Shown piece after piece: positions 32,515 to 40,338 of a stretch of 48,652 nucleotides of DNA. The position numbers and the translations under genes were made by a program. The DNA is taken from the NCBI GenBank assembly GCA_023397215.1, contig JAEWUG010000010.1, positions 1 to 48,652 on the forward strand, read 5' to 3'. This DNA is from Nanobdellota archaeon (lineage in GTDB: Archaea; Nanobdellota; Nanobdellia; Pacearchaeales; GW2011-AR1). The notes below the pieces were generated by a model. It was not told the DNA's origin and did not search any database. It saw only the letters and a program-made list of their open reading frames with translations. The first letter of the stretch is position 1, and every line of letters starts with the position of its first letter.

Positions 32515-33309
32515 TAATTTTTTAGCATTATTAAAAATATTCTTTTTTACTTCTCCAAAACTTAAATTTTTTATTTTAGCTATTTCTTCAATACTAATTA
32601 AAACATTTTTTGGTTCATTTCTAGTCATTGCAACAGGAGATAAATATGGAGAATCTGTTTCAGTTAATAATTGATTTAAAGGAACTATATTAACTAACAT
32701 TTTAAAATGTTCTAAACGAGTAATAACTGCAGGAACAGTTAAAAACCAACCATTATCAATAATTCTTTTAATTAAAGATTTTTTACCATTAAAACAATGC
32801 ATAATTACTTTTTTACAAGAATATTTTTCTAATAATTCAATACATTCAAGTTCAGCTCCACGAGAATGAATTAATAAAGGTTTATCAATTTTATTTGCTA
32901 ACTGAATAATTTTTTCAAAATTCTCTTTTTGAGCATTTTTAATTTCTTCATTAACTTTGATGACTTTAAAATCAAGCCCCACTTCACCAATAAAAAGACA
33001 GTCATTTTTATGTTCAAAAATCCAATCAAGTTCTAAATCAATATCTAAAGGTAAAATTTCTCTAGGCCCATCATCTTTTAAATTAGGAAATTGTTTAATA
33101 ATTCCATCAATTGGATAAATCCCAAAAGAAGCAAAAACATTCTCATACATTTTCGACAACTCTAAAACTTTTCTATTCGCAGAACTATTAATTCCAGAAC
33201 TAACAATCAAAACACTAGACTTTCTTGCATTACTAATAACATCTTCCAAATCTTCTTGAAAATGGTTCATATCTAAATGAGCATGAATATCAATAAATTC
33301 ATAATCCAT
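32503..33309 (-). CDS. tatD: TatD family metal-dependent hydrolase (DNase-like)
   Basis: This 268-residue TIM-barrel hydrolase has all metal-site elements of the TatD family: 'DIHAHLD' (HxH), 'GEVGLDF' (bridging Glu), 'LLIHSRGAE' (His), 'VIMHCFNGKKS' (His) and 'LLTETDSPYL' (Asp). Family members are 3'-5' DNases or D-aminoacyl-tRNA-related hydrolases; the substrate cannot be decided from the sequence. Cytoplasmic, since no signal is present. It is convergent with the secreted protein gene, overlapping it by 12 bases. Confidence 0.92.
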   Translation of the reverse strand: MDYEFIDIHAHLDMNHFQEDLEDVISNARKSSVLIVSSGINSSANRKVLELSKMYENVFASFGIYPIDGIIKQFPNLKDDGPREILPLDIDLELDWIFEHKNDCLFIGEVGLDFKVIKVNEEIKNAQKENFEKIIQLANKIDKPLLIHSRGAELECIELLEKYSCKKVIMHCFNGKKSLIKRIIDNGWFLTVPAVITRLEHFKMLVNIVPLNQLLTETDSPYLSPVAMTRNEPKNVLISIEEIAKIKNLSFGEVKKNIFNNAKKLLSF

Positions 33310-33385
33310 AAAAATAAAAACAAAAACATATTTAAAAAATTAAGTAATCCAAAAGCTATAAAAACAAATCTCAATTTTAAATTAA

Positions 33386-33667
33386 ATGACAACAATATTA
33401 ATTATTTTAATATTATTATGTGCAATACCTTTAGGTCTAATCTTATCTTTAATTACAAAAGATGAAAAAGAAATTTACACAAAATATTTTTACACAATAA
33501 AATGGATTTTATTAATATTAACAGCATTTTTTTTAACAACAAATAAAACATATGCACTTTCAACAAGTTTTATTTTAATTACAATTATTTTTTGGGATTC
33601 TTCTGAAAAAGTTATAAATTTTATAAAACAAAGACTTAAAAAAGGAAAATTCTTAATAAAAAGGTAG
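33386..33667 (+). CDS. Small membrane protein, unknown
   Basis: This 93-residue protein has three hydrophobic segments: 'ILIILILLCAIPLGLILSLI', 'IKWILLILTAFFLTT' and 'YALSTSFILITIIFWDSS'. A basic C-terminal tail 'FIKQRLKKGKFLIKR' points to a cytoplasmic C-terminus. No recognised motif. It lies upstream of a 22-codon frame and the RRM protein in the same direction, with only short gaps, so a shared transcript is possible. Confidence 0.7.
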   Translation: MTTILIILILLCAIPLGLILSLITKDEKEIYTKYFYTIKWILLILTAFFLTTNKTYALSTSFILITIIFWDSSEKVINFIKQRLKKGKFLIKR

Positions 33668-33675
33668 GTTAAAAT

Positions 33676-33744
33676 ATGTTATGCAAAGTTTGTTTCAATA
33701 AAGATTTCTCTCAAGATATTAAATTAAACAGGAGGATAAAATGA
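33676..33744 (+). CDS. Possible 22-codon coupled leader ORF before the RRM gene
   Basis: An ATG at 33676 opens 22 codons (MLCKVCFNKDFSQDIKLNRR, then IK) and stops in a TGA that overlaps the ATG of the RRM gene (ATGA). The perfect ribosome binding site AGGAGG (33730-33735, five bases before the RRM ATG) is inside this frame. The peptide has a CxxC pair. The layout could provide translational coupling or a regulatory leader, but such a short frame may also be chance. Confidence 0.35.
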   Translation: MLCKVCFNKDFSQDIKLNRRIK

Positions 33745-33986
33745 AGTTATATGTAGGTAATTTACCTTGGAGTATTGACAATAAAGGTTTACAAGATCTT
33801 TTTTCACAATATAATGCTGAAGAAGCATCTGTAATCCAAGATAAGTATACAAGAAGATCAAAAGGTTTTGGTTTTGTTACAATTTCAGATGATGATTCTG
33901 CTAACAAAGCAATTTCAGAAATGAATGAAAAAGAAATTGAAGGCAGAAAAATCAAAGTTAGTGAAGCTCAACCAAGAAGAGAATAA
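33741..33986 (+). CDS. Single-RRM RNA-binding protein
   Basis: This 81-residue protein is one RNA recognition motif: RNP2 'LYVGNLPWSI', helix 'NKGLQDLFSQYNAEEASVI', RNP1 'SKGFGFVTIS' and the last strand 'IEGRKIKVSEAQPRRE'. The aromatic residues of RNP1 and RNP2 (Tyr4, Phe57, Phe59) that stack on RNA bases are present. Small stand-alone RRM proteins are common in cyanobacteria and some bacteria but uncommon in archaea, so lateral origin is plausible. The gene has the strongest ribosome binding site in its neighbourhood, suggesting high expression. A palindromic T-rich terminator-like element follows. Confidence 0.94.
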   Translation: MKLYVGNLPWSIDNKGLQDLFSQYNAEEASVIQDKYTRRSKGFGFVTISDDDSANKAISEMNEKEIEGRKIKVSEAQPRRE

Positions 33987-33993
33987 ATCTTCT

Positions 33994-34013
33994 AAAATAA
34001 AAATTTTTATTTT
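33994..34013. terminator. Palindromic A/T-rich transcription terminator between convergent genes
   Basis: AAAATAAAAATTTTTATTTT is a perfect 20-base palindrome directly after the RRM stop codon and followed on the plus strand by TTTATTA. It sits between the convergent RRM gene and the small Cys protein gene, so a T-tract is presented to polymerase arriving from either side, which is the main termination signal in archaea. Confidence 0.5.
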
Positions 34014-34034
34014 TTTATTAATTTTAATTAAAAT

Positions 34035-34262
34035 CTATCTATTAAAATAAGGACATTCATCATATTTCTTAGGCAAAGGGTATATAGGTGAAATAGAATT
34101 GTCAAAATCTTCTTCCATAAAAGTAAAACCATGGCAATTTAACCCTTTTTTAGTATAAGCTTTTTCTCCTGGAGAAAAAATACAAATAGAACAAAAACTT
34201 TGATAATATTCATTTTTTAAGAAATCTTCTTGTTTACCAAGTTTATCATCTAAAGTTACCAT
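34035..34262 (-). CDS. Small Cys-containing protein downstream of EF-2, unknown
   Basis: This is 75 residues from the ATG before VTLDDKLGK; a GTG at 34277 is also in frame but lies inside the EF-2 gene. Four cysteines form the likely functional core: 'SFCSICIFS' (CxxC), 'LNCHGFTF' and 'DECPYFNR' near the C-terminus, suggesting a zinc or Fe-S site. It is one base beyond the EF-2 stop on the same strand, so it is probably cotranscribed with EF-2. No family is recognised. Confidence 0.7.
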   Translation of the reverse strand: MVTLDDKLGKQEDFLKNEYYQSFCSICIFSPGEKAYTKKGLNCHGFTFMEEDFDNSISPIYPLPKKYDECPYFNR

Positions 34263-34263
34263 T

Positions 34264-36435
34264 TTATTGATTTTCACTTAAACCTTTTCTAGTTCTAATT
34301 TGAGTAATAATTTTATCTTGAAATTCAATTGGTAATTTCTTAAAACTTTGATTAACTAAACTACTAACACCCCTACCTTCAGTAGTACTTCTTAAATCAC
34401 TTGTCCAACCAATCATTTCACCAACAGGTAATTCTCCTTTAATTGTAACTCCAGAAGTATCTTGTTCAACATCAATTAAATTTCCTCTTTTTTGTGTAAC
34501 CAAAGAAGTAATTGCACCCATAAAATCAACTGGAGCCTCAATTTGATGTGTTTGAACAGGTTCATAGATTACAGGATTTGCTTCTTTCATTGCTAATTTA
34601 ATAGAATCTCTTACAGCAGGATAAACTTGTGCAGGACCTCTATGAATTGCATCTTCATGTAATTTTAAGTCAACTAAACTAACTTTCATCTTTAAACAAG
34701 GCTCTCTAGCTAAAGGACCTGCTTTCATTACTTCTTCAAAAGCATCTAATACTAATTCAATAACTTCACCAATATGAACTTCACCTTTTGTTTTATCTAA
34801 AAATATATTTCCTTGAAAAATATCCCTATATTGGCCTGCTTCTTCTCTACTAATTCCTAAACCTACTAAAGTTTCATCTAAAGTTTTGTCTTTTTTCTTC
34901 ATTCTTCCTTCAGGTAAAACACCTTCACTAATTGCTTTAGAAACACTTTCTTCTAAAGGTTCAACTGTCAAGAAGAAACTATTATGTTTATTTGGAGAAC
35001 GGCCTTCGGCAGGAGTAGAAACTTTTCCAACAGACTCTCTATAAACAATAATTGGAGGACCCATTTGAACATCTAAACCTTTTTCAGTTTTAATTCTATT
35101 TTCAATAATTTCTAAATGTAATTCACCCATACCAGAAATAAGTGATTCACCTGTTTCTTCATTAATTTCAATACGTAAAGAAGGGTCTTCTTTTCCAACT
35201 TGTCTTAATACTTCAATTAATTTTGGTAAATCAGCAGTTCTTTTAGCAGTAATACTCTTAGTAACAACAGGCTCAAATAAATGTGTAATAGCATCAAAAT
35301 GATCTATTGGATGTGTACTAACAGTCTCACCAACAACAACATCTCTTAATCCAACAAGACCAACAATATTTCCAGCAACAACTTCATCTAATTGAATTCT
35401 TTGTGCACCTTTGTAAATTGAAACTTGTTGTGCTCTTACTTTTTTATTTGCAATATTCATAAATAATTCATCACCTTGCTTAATTTTACCAGCAAAAAGT
35501 CTTCCAGCAGCAACCTCACCTGCATGAGGATCAATTACAATCTTAATAGGAACAAATGCAACTTCTCCATCAATATTACAATTAACTAAATCTTTACCAG
35601 CATCAGATTCTAAATCACCATGCCAAATTTTTGGAATTCTATATTTTTGAGCCACTTTAGGATTTGGGTGATGTCTAATAACCATATTTAATATAACTTC
35701 ATGGATTGGAGCTTTTTTTGCTAGAATTTTATAATTTTCTTCACCAGATTCATATGCTTCAATAATTTCTTTAAATGTAATTCCATGTTTTTGCATATAA
35801 GGGACACTTAATGCCCAATTATGAAAAGCACTACCAAATGCAACAGTACCATCAGCAACACCTACTTGCCATTTTTGTTTATATTCATCTTCAGCAATTT
35901 CAGCAATTAAACGATTTACATCATTAATAATCTTAATAAATCTTTTTTGCATTTCTTCAGGAGTTAATTTAACTTCTCGAATTAATCTATCAACTTTATT
36001 AATGAATAAAATAGGTCTAACTCTTTCTTTTAATGCTTGTCTTAAAACAGTTTCAGTTTGAGGCATAATACCTTCACTAGCACAAGAAAGAACAATTGCA
36101 CCATCAACAGCTCTCATTGCCCTTGTTACATCACCACCAAAATCAACATGACCGGGAGTATCAATTAAGTTAATTAAATAATCTTCTCCTTCTAAATGGT
36201 GAACCATAGAAACACTAGCAGAATCTATAGTAATACCTCTTGCTGCTTCATCTTCATGAAAATCTAAACTTCTAGCTTTACCAGCTAAATTTTCACTCAT
36301 CATACCCGCACCTGCAAGTAAATTATCTGAGAAAGTTGTCTTTCCGTGATCAATATGAGCACAGATAGCAATATTTCTAATATGCTCAGGATTTTTTTGT
36401 AACTCTTTTACTTTTGAAGTTAAATCAATAACCAT
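34264..36435 (-). CDS. fusA: Translation elongation factor EF-2
   Basis: This 723-residue archaeal EF-2 is the translocation GTPase. G1 'AHIDHGKTT', G2/switch region 'GITIDSASVSM', G3 'DTPGHVDF' and G4 'NKVD' are visible. Domain II follows near 'FAGKIKQGDELF', and domain IV contains 'LHEDAIHRGPAQVYPAVR', whose His in 'AIHRG' is the expected diphthamide site. Diphthine synthase lies about 4 kb away in the same window. The promoter contains ACTTTTTAAACC, identical over 12 bases to the EF-1alpha promoter. It is separated from S12/S7, unlike the classical str operon. Confidence 0.98.
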   Translation of the reverse strand: MVIDLTSKVKELQKNPEHIRNIAICAHIDHGKTTFSDNLLAGAGMMSENLAGKARSLDFHEDEAARGITIDSASVSMVHHLEGEDYLINLIDTPGHVDFGGDVTRAMRAVDGAIVLSCASEGIMPQTETVLRQALKERVRPILFINKVDRLIREVKLTPEEMQKRFIKIINDVNRLIAEIAEDEYKQKWQVGVADGTVAFGSAFHNWALSVPYMQKHGITFKEIIEAYESGEENYKILAKKAPIHEVILNMVIRHHPNPKVAQKYRIPKIWHGDLESDAGKDLVNCNIDGEVAFVPIKIVIDPHAGEVAAGRLFAGKIKQGDELFMNIANKKVRAQQVSIYKGAQRIQLDEVVAGNIVGLVGLRDVVVGETVSTHPIDHFDAITHLFEPVVTKSITAKRTADLPKLIEVLRQVGKEDPSLRIEINEETGESLISGMGELHLEIIENRIKTEKGLDVQMGPPIIVYRESVGKVSTPAEGRSPNKHNSFFLTVEPLEESVSKAISEGVLPEGRMKKKDKTLDETLVGLGISREEAGQYRDIFQGNIFLDKTKGEVHIGEVIELVLDAFEEVMKAGPLAREPCLKMKVSLVDLKLHEDAIHRGPAQVYPAVRDSIKLAMKEANPVIYEPVQTHQIEAPVDFMGAITSLVTQKRGNLIDVEQDTSGVTIKGELPVGEMIGWTSDLRSTTEGRGVSSLVNQSFKKLPIEFQDKIITQIRTRKGLSENQ

Positions 36436-36456
36436 AATATTAAAATTGAATAGATG

Positions 36457-36468
36457 GTTTAAAAAGTT
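36457..36468 (-). promoter_or_regulatory. TATA-box-like element upstream of fusA
   Basis: On the minus strand this reads ACTTTTTAAACC, centred about 28 bases before the EF-2 ATG, predicting a near-leaderless transcript. The same 12 bases occur at 41117-41128 before tuf. Confidence 0.55.
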
Positions 36469-36519
36469 TTGGATATCAAAAGACTAAAGATTTAAAATTT
36501 ACAAATAAATAATCAATTC

Positions 36520-37260
36520 ATGAAAGAAATAATATCTATTCCAAGAATCAATGCATTAGGTCTAAAAGGCCCAGAAAAAACACCTGAAATTTTATTAAAA
36601 AAAATAAATCATACAAAAATCAATACTGAAAACCAAAATATTTCAAGAGATGAAAAAGAAATTTTTAAAAGAATAAAAGAGAGTTTATCAAAAGATAAAA
36701 GAATATTTATATTAGGTGGAGATCATTCAATAACTTATCCATCTGCAAAAGCTTTCTTACAAAAATACAAGCAAAAATCATTTATTATAATCTTTGATGC
36801 ACATGCAGACTGCATGCCTCCAATGAAAGAACCAACTCATGAAGAATTTTTAGCAGGCTTAGTTAAATTTGGTTGGAATCCTAAGAATATTTGCTTAATA
36901 GGTGTTAGAAAAATAGAATCAGAAGAAAAAGAATTTTTAGAAAAGAATAAAATTAAATATTTTAAGACAAAAATTAAAACAGAAGAGATATTAAATTATT
37001 TAAAACAAAAAACAAAAAACAAAAAAGTATACTTCTCAATTGATATAGATGTAATCGACCCTAAATTTGCACCTGCTGTCAATTATCCTGAAAAAAAAGG
37101 ATTAACAAAAAGAAAATTTTTCAAATTATTTAAAAAAATATTAAGTTTAGAAAATTTAAGATTAATAGATCTAGTTGAAATTGTTCTACCAAAAGATAAA
37201 AAAAATAAAACAAAAAGAATATCAAAAAAGATAATATATTTAATTAATCACAGTTTTTAA
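36520..37260 (+). CDS. Ureohydrolase (agmatinase/arginase family)
   Basis: This 246-residue compact ureohydrolase has the binuclear Mn ligand motifs 'ILGGDHSITY', 'IFDAHADCM' and 'FSIDIDVIDPKFAPAVNYPEKKG'. The 'VEIVLPKD' region near the end is also conserved. It is shorter than typical agmatinases (about 290-300). Its convergent neighbour is a PLP decarboxylase and deoxyhypusine synthase follows, so agmatinase (agmatine to putrescine) is more likely than arginase. Its 3' end overlaps the decarboxylase 3' end by 21 bases. Substrate specificity cannot be proven by sequence reading. Confidence 0.85.
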   Translation: MKEIISIPRINALGLKGPEKTPEILLKKINHTKINTENQNISRDEKEIFKRIKESLSKDKRIFILGGDHSITYPSAKAFLQKYKQKSFIIIFDAHADCMPPMKEPTHEEFLAGLVKFGWNPKNICLIGVRKIESEEKEFLEKNKIKYFKTKIKTEEILNYLKQKTKNKKVYFSIDIDVIDPKFAPAVNYPEKKGLTKRKFFKLFKKILSLENLRLIDLVEIVLPKDKKNKTKRISKKIIYLINHSF

Positions 37261-38277
37261 TTTAGTATACCCAAAAAAATCAGTAGTATAATTATAAGCT
37301 CCTGCATTAAGAAATACAATTTTATCACCAACTTTAGGATTCTTTAATTTAACATTATACCTAAAAATATCATCTCGAGTAGGAGAATTGCCCTTAATCA
37401 AATAATAATCTCCTTCTTCATTATCATTTAATTCACCCTCGATAATCATCTTAGTTCCAGTTAAAATAGTATCTAAAGCACAATTATATATTGTCGTATT
37501 CAAAATAATATTCTTATCTTGAATTTGAATAATTTCTGTTTCTAATTTTATTGAAGGAGCAGCAATATATCTTCCAGGTTCAATAAATACTTCAACTTGT
37601 CTTTCTTTTAACCATTCAATTGTTTCTTTTAATTTTTTAAAAATATAATTTAAAATATCAGAACTATAACTTTTATATTTTACAGGAAGTCCACCACCCA
37701 AATTAATAAAATCAAGTCTATCAAAAACTTCACTTAAAATAGAATCATTTAATTCAGAGATCATTTCCCATTCAGAAGTATTTTGACTTTTTCTATGAAT
37801 ATGAATTCCAAATTTATCAATAAATTTATTTTCTTTTTCACGAATAATTAATTCATTAACTCTTTTTGAAGGCAAACCATAAACAAAGTATTTTCCAGTA
37901 CCAATCCTATTTTCTTGAAATTTCATACGAATTGAAAGATTTATTTTAATATTCAAACTTTTTGCAACACTTAAAATATTATTAAAATCAATTTCATTAT
38001 CTACTACAAAATTTAGTATACCTTGATGAATTATCCCTTCTAATTCTTCAAAGGATTCTGCTTGTATAAAAAAAATAATTTTAGATTTATCTTTAATCAT
38101 ACAAATTTCATCTTTTGAATGAATAGAAAAAAAAGTTCCTAAATTCAAATTTTGTAGTACATCACCCACTTCATGATTTGTTTTATATGAATAAGAAACA
38201 CTCAAACCCAAATCAAATAAAGACTTCACTTTTTCTTCAACAATATTCCTATTTAAAATAAATTTAGCATTTGTCAT
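37240..38277 (-). CDS. PLP-dependent decarboxylase, ornithine/arginine type (alanine-racemase fold)
   Basis: This 345-residue fold-type III decarboxylase has the PLP lysine in 'YSYKTN' (Lys32), the stacking His in 'FGIHIHRKSQN', the phosphate-binding 'LGGGLPVKY', 'FIEPGRYIAAPS' and the C-terminal 'NAGAYNYTTDFFGY'. The catalytic loop that reads GPTCD in ornithine decarboxylase aligns here with 'NSPTRDDIF', so Cys360 appears to be Arg301. With an agmatinase-like gene beside it, arginine decarboxylase activity is plausible, but ornithine is not excluded. Its start overlaps the end of the preceding unknown gene by 14 bases; convergent overlap with the ureohydrolase is 21 bases. Confidence 0.87.
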   Translation of the reverse strand: MTNAKFILNRNIVEEKVKSLFDLGLSVSYSYKTNHEVGDVLQNLNLGTFFSIHSKDEICMIKDKSKIIFFIQAESFEELEGIIHQGILNFVVDNEIDFNNILSVAKSLNIKINLSIRMKFQENRIGTGKYFVYGLPSKRVNELIIREKENKFIDKFGIHIHRKSQNTSEWEMISELNDSILSEVFDRLDFINLGGGLPVKYKSYSSDILNYIFKKLKETIEWLKERQVEVFIEPGRYIAAPSIKLETEIIQIQDKNIILNTTIYNCALDTILTGTKMIIEGELNDNEEGDYYLIKGNSPTRDDIFRYNVKLKNPKVGDKIVFLNAGAYNYTTDFFGYTKLKTVIN

Positions 38278-38623
38278 TCAATTCAATTCTCGGATTTAAT
38301 TCTCTACAAAACGGAAAATTCTCATTCATATTAATAACTTCTCCACAATAAACATCTAAACTTATCAATGTAGGATCTTTAATAGTATTTCCATCAATAT
38401 CTAATCTTTCCAAACGAATTTTACACTCTAAATAGGGTTTATTCCAATAATATCCTAAAGCTAAATAATTTCCGACCTCTTGCCTTTTTTTATCACATTC
38501 AGTTATTGACATTCCTCTCTGAACAGCTATAGGCATATATGGTCTTGAAACATATTCACTAACCGTACTCCCAAAAGTTGCATGTTCTTGTGGAGTATAT
38601 AAAGAATTAATAGGCTCATTCAT
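38264..38623 (-). CDS. Unknown conserved-looking protein between deoxyhypusine synthase and decarboxylase
   Basis: About 119 residues from the ATG before NEPINSLY (an ATG five codons upstream, 38638, would overlap the dys stop). It is polar and non-membrane, with five cysteines: 'SITECDKKRQ', 'YLECKIRLE', 'LDVYCGEV', 'NFPFCRELN' and a C-terminal Cys. It has beta-rich stretches such as 'KIRLERLDIDGNTI'. It does not match SAM decarboxylase, spermidine synthase or aIF5A. It lies tightly inside the polyamine/hypusine cluster with overlaps on both sides, so it probably works in that pathway. Confidence 0.75.
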   Translation of the reverse strand: MNEPINSLYTPQEHATFGSTVSEYVSRPYMPIAVQRGMSITECDKKRQEVGNYLALGYYWNKPYLECKIRLERLDIDGNTIKDPTLISLDVYCGEVINMNENFPFCRELNPRIELNDKC

Positions 38624-38627
38624 AATT

Positions 38628-39572
38628 TTACCTTCCATAAATCAATCCCTCAGCTTTCATTTCATCTAAACAAGCACTCATTAATAAAGGAAATACAATA
38701 CTAACATCTCCATTAACTGTCGCAGCTTGACCATCATCTTTTATTTTTCCCCAACTTTTAGCCTCTTGTGTTGTCGCCCCACTTAAAGAACCAGAAGTTG
38801 AATGAGAGGTTGTAAGGTATACTGCATAATCAAAACCACCAGAAAGTAAAGCTGCAAAAATAGCATAATGTTTTGAGATAGAACCACCTAAAGAAATTAA
38901 ACCTTTTTTTTCGTCAAAACTTAAATCAGTTACAATTCTATTCATATCATAAATAGTATCCACAATAAAATCAGGATTCTTTTGTTGAAACATAAACAAT
39001 TGAAATCCAAAAGCAGAATCAACAATTCCAGGACAATAAATAGGAATATTATTTTTAGAAGCTTGATAAAGAATAGAATTCTCATCATCAATTAATAAAC
39101 CTAATTCATAAAGTAACTCTGAAGAAGATAATCTCTTTTTTTTATTATAAATTTGTAAAAGTAATTTTGACATCAAGTCCTCAAACTTCATATAACTTTC
39201 ATTTCTAATTGTTAAATTCCCAACCCTATTCTCACCCCTCTCATGTAATGCATTATCATCTACATAAAAACTTGAAATTTCAAAAGATTCCCCTGTTGAT
39301 TTAATTAGATCTTCCTCAATAGAACCAGATGTTGTAACTAAAATATTTGGTATACCTAAATGACATAACTGAGCAAAAAAACCTCTTAAACCAGATGTAA
39401 CCATATTAGACGTAAAAGTAAGAAAAACTTTAGCTTTATCTCTTTTCATTTTCAGAATAACATTTTTAGCTTCATATAACTCTAAAGCTTGAAAGCCTAA
39501 ATTCCCAAAAGTCTCAACTAATTCAGAAATATTCATTCCTTCTTTCCATAAAAAATCTTTAACTTTTTTCAT
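38628..39572 (-). CDS. dys: Deoxyhypusine synthase
   Basis: This 314-residue enzyme transfers the butylamine group of spermidine to a lysine of aIF5A, using NAD. Recognisable segments are 'VFLTFTSNMVTSGLRGFF' (NAD/substrate region), 'IPIYCPGIVDSAFGFQL', 'LGGSISKHYAIFAALL' (KH; the usual 'GGG.pKHH..n') and 'GSLSGATTQEAKSWGKI', in which Lys276 of SWGK is the catalytic lysine. Present in archaea and eukaryotes only, apart from distant bacterial homologues. It heads a minus-strand unit with the unknown protein and PLP decarboxylase. aIF5A itself is not in the window. Confidence 0.94.
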   Translation of the reverse strand: MKKVKDFLWKEGMNISELVETFGNLGFQALELYEAKNVILKMKRDKAKVFLTFTSNMVTSGLRGFFAQLCHLGIPNILVTTSGSIEEDLIKSTGESFEISSFYVDDNALHERGENRVGNLTIRNESYMKFEDLMSKLLLQIYNKKKRLSSSELLYELGLLIDDENSILYQASKNNIPIYCPGIVDSAFGFQLFMFQQKNPDFIVDTIYDMNRIVTDLSFDEKKGLISLGGSISKHYAIFAALLSGGFDYAVYLTTSHSTSGSLSGATTQEAKSWGKIKDDGQAATVNGDVSIVFPLLMSACLDEMKAEGLIYGR

Positions 39573-39720
39573 AATAAAATATAGAAATTAGAGTAAAAAC
39601 TATGCAATTTAAAATAAAATTGGAATAGCCATTACAACATTCATAAAAAATAATATAAAAAAGAGTTTTTAAGATTTATGTTTTAGAAAAATTAATAAAC
39701 TTAATTAAAAGAAAAAGAAT

Positions 39721-40338
39721 ATGAATATTATTTTTATTGGGATTCAAGGTTCAGGAAAAGGAACACAAGCAAAAGAAGTAGCCAAACAATTAAATTTAGT
39801 TCATATTTCTACAGGTGATTTATTAAGAGAACAAAAAGGAAAACTGAAAAAAGAAATAGATAATATAATCAACAAAGGAAAACTTATCCCAGATGAATTA
39901 ATGATAAAATTACTTAAAGAAAAAATAAAAAAAGAAAATAATAAAGAAGGAATAATTTTAGATGGTTTCCCTAGAACAATTCAACAAGCAAAAAAATTAA
40001 CAAAAGAAATTAAAATAGATAGAGTAATAGAAATTAAAATTTCAGATAAAGAATCAATTAAAAGATTAATTAATCGTAGAACATGTGAAAATTGCAAAGA
40101 AGGCTATAACTTAATTACTCAACCAAAACCTAAAAATCCTAAATTCTGTGACAAATGTGGGGGAAACTTAATTCAAAGAAAAGATGATAATTTAGAAGCT
40201 ATTAAACAAAGAATAAAAACATATCATAATCAAACAAAACCAATTTTAGATTATTATAAAGAAAAGATAATAAAAATTAATGGAAAAAAGAAAATAGAAA
40301 AAATTACAAAGAAAATAATTAAAAAAATTAAAAAATAA
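39721..40338 (+). CDS. adk: Adenylate kinase, bacterial-type with zinc lid
   Basis: This 205-residue enzyme interconverts AMP, ATP and ADP. It has the P-loop 'GIQGSGKGT', 'HISTGDLLRE' (AMP site), 'ILDGFPRT', and a lid with two CxxC pairs ('CENCKEGYN' and 'CDKCGGN', Cys122, 125, 143, 146) forming a zinc site, followed by 'QRKDDNLEAIKQRI'. This is the bacterial/mitochondrial long type rather than the short trimeric archaeal AdkA, which suggests lateral acquisition. The C-terminus is lysine-rich. It is convergent with dphB and overlaps it by 11 bases. Confidence 0.96.
   Translation: MNIIFIGIQGSGKGTQAKEVAKQLNLVHISTGDLLREQKGKLKKEIDNIINKGKLIPDELMIKLLKEKIKKENNKEGIILDGFPRTIQQAKKLTKEIKIDRVIEIKISDKESIKRLINRRTCENCKEGYNLITQPKPKNPKFCDKCGGNLIQRKDDNLEAIKQRIKTYHNQTKPILDYYKEKIIKINGKKKIEKITKKIIKKIKK

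Noticed and set aside
38264..38623. Unknown polyamine-cluster protein as a SAM decarboxylase
   Set aside because: The size fits, but the family's processing-site Ser and 'ES-H-S-IHT' motif are absent.
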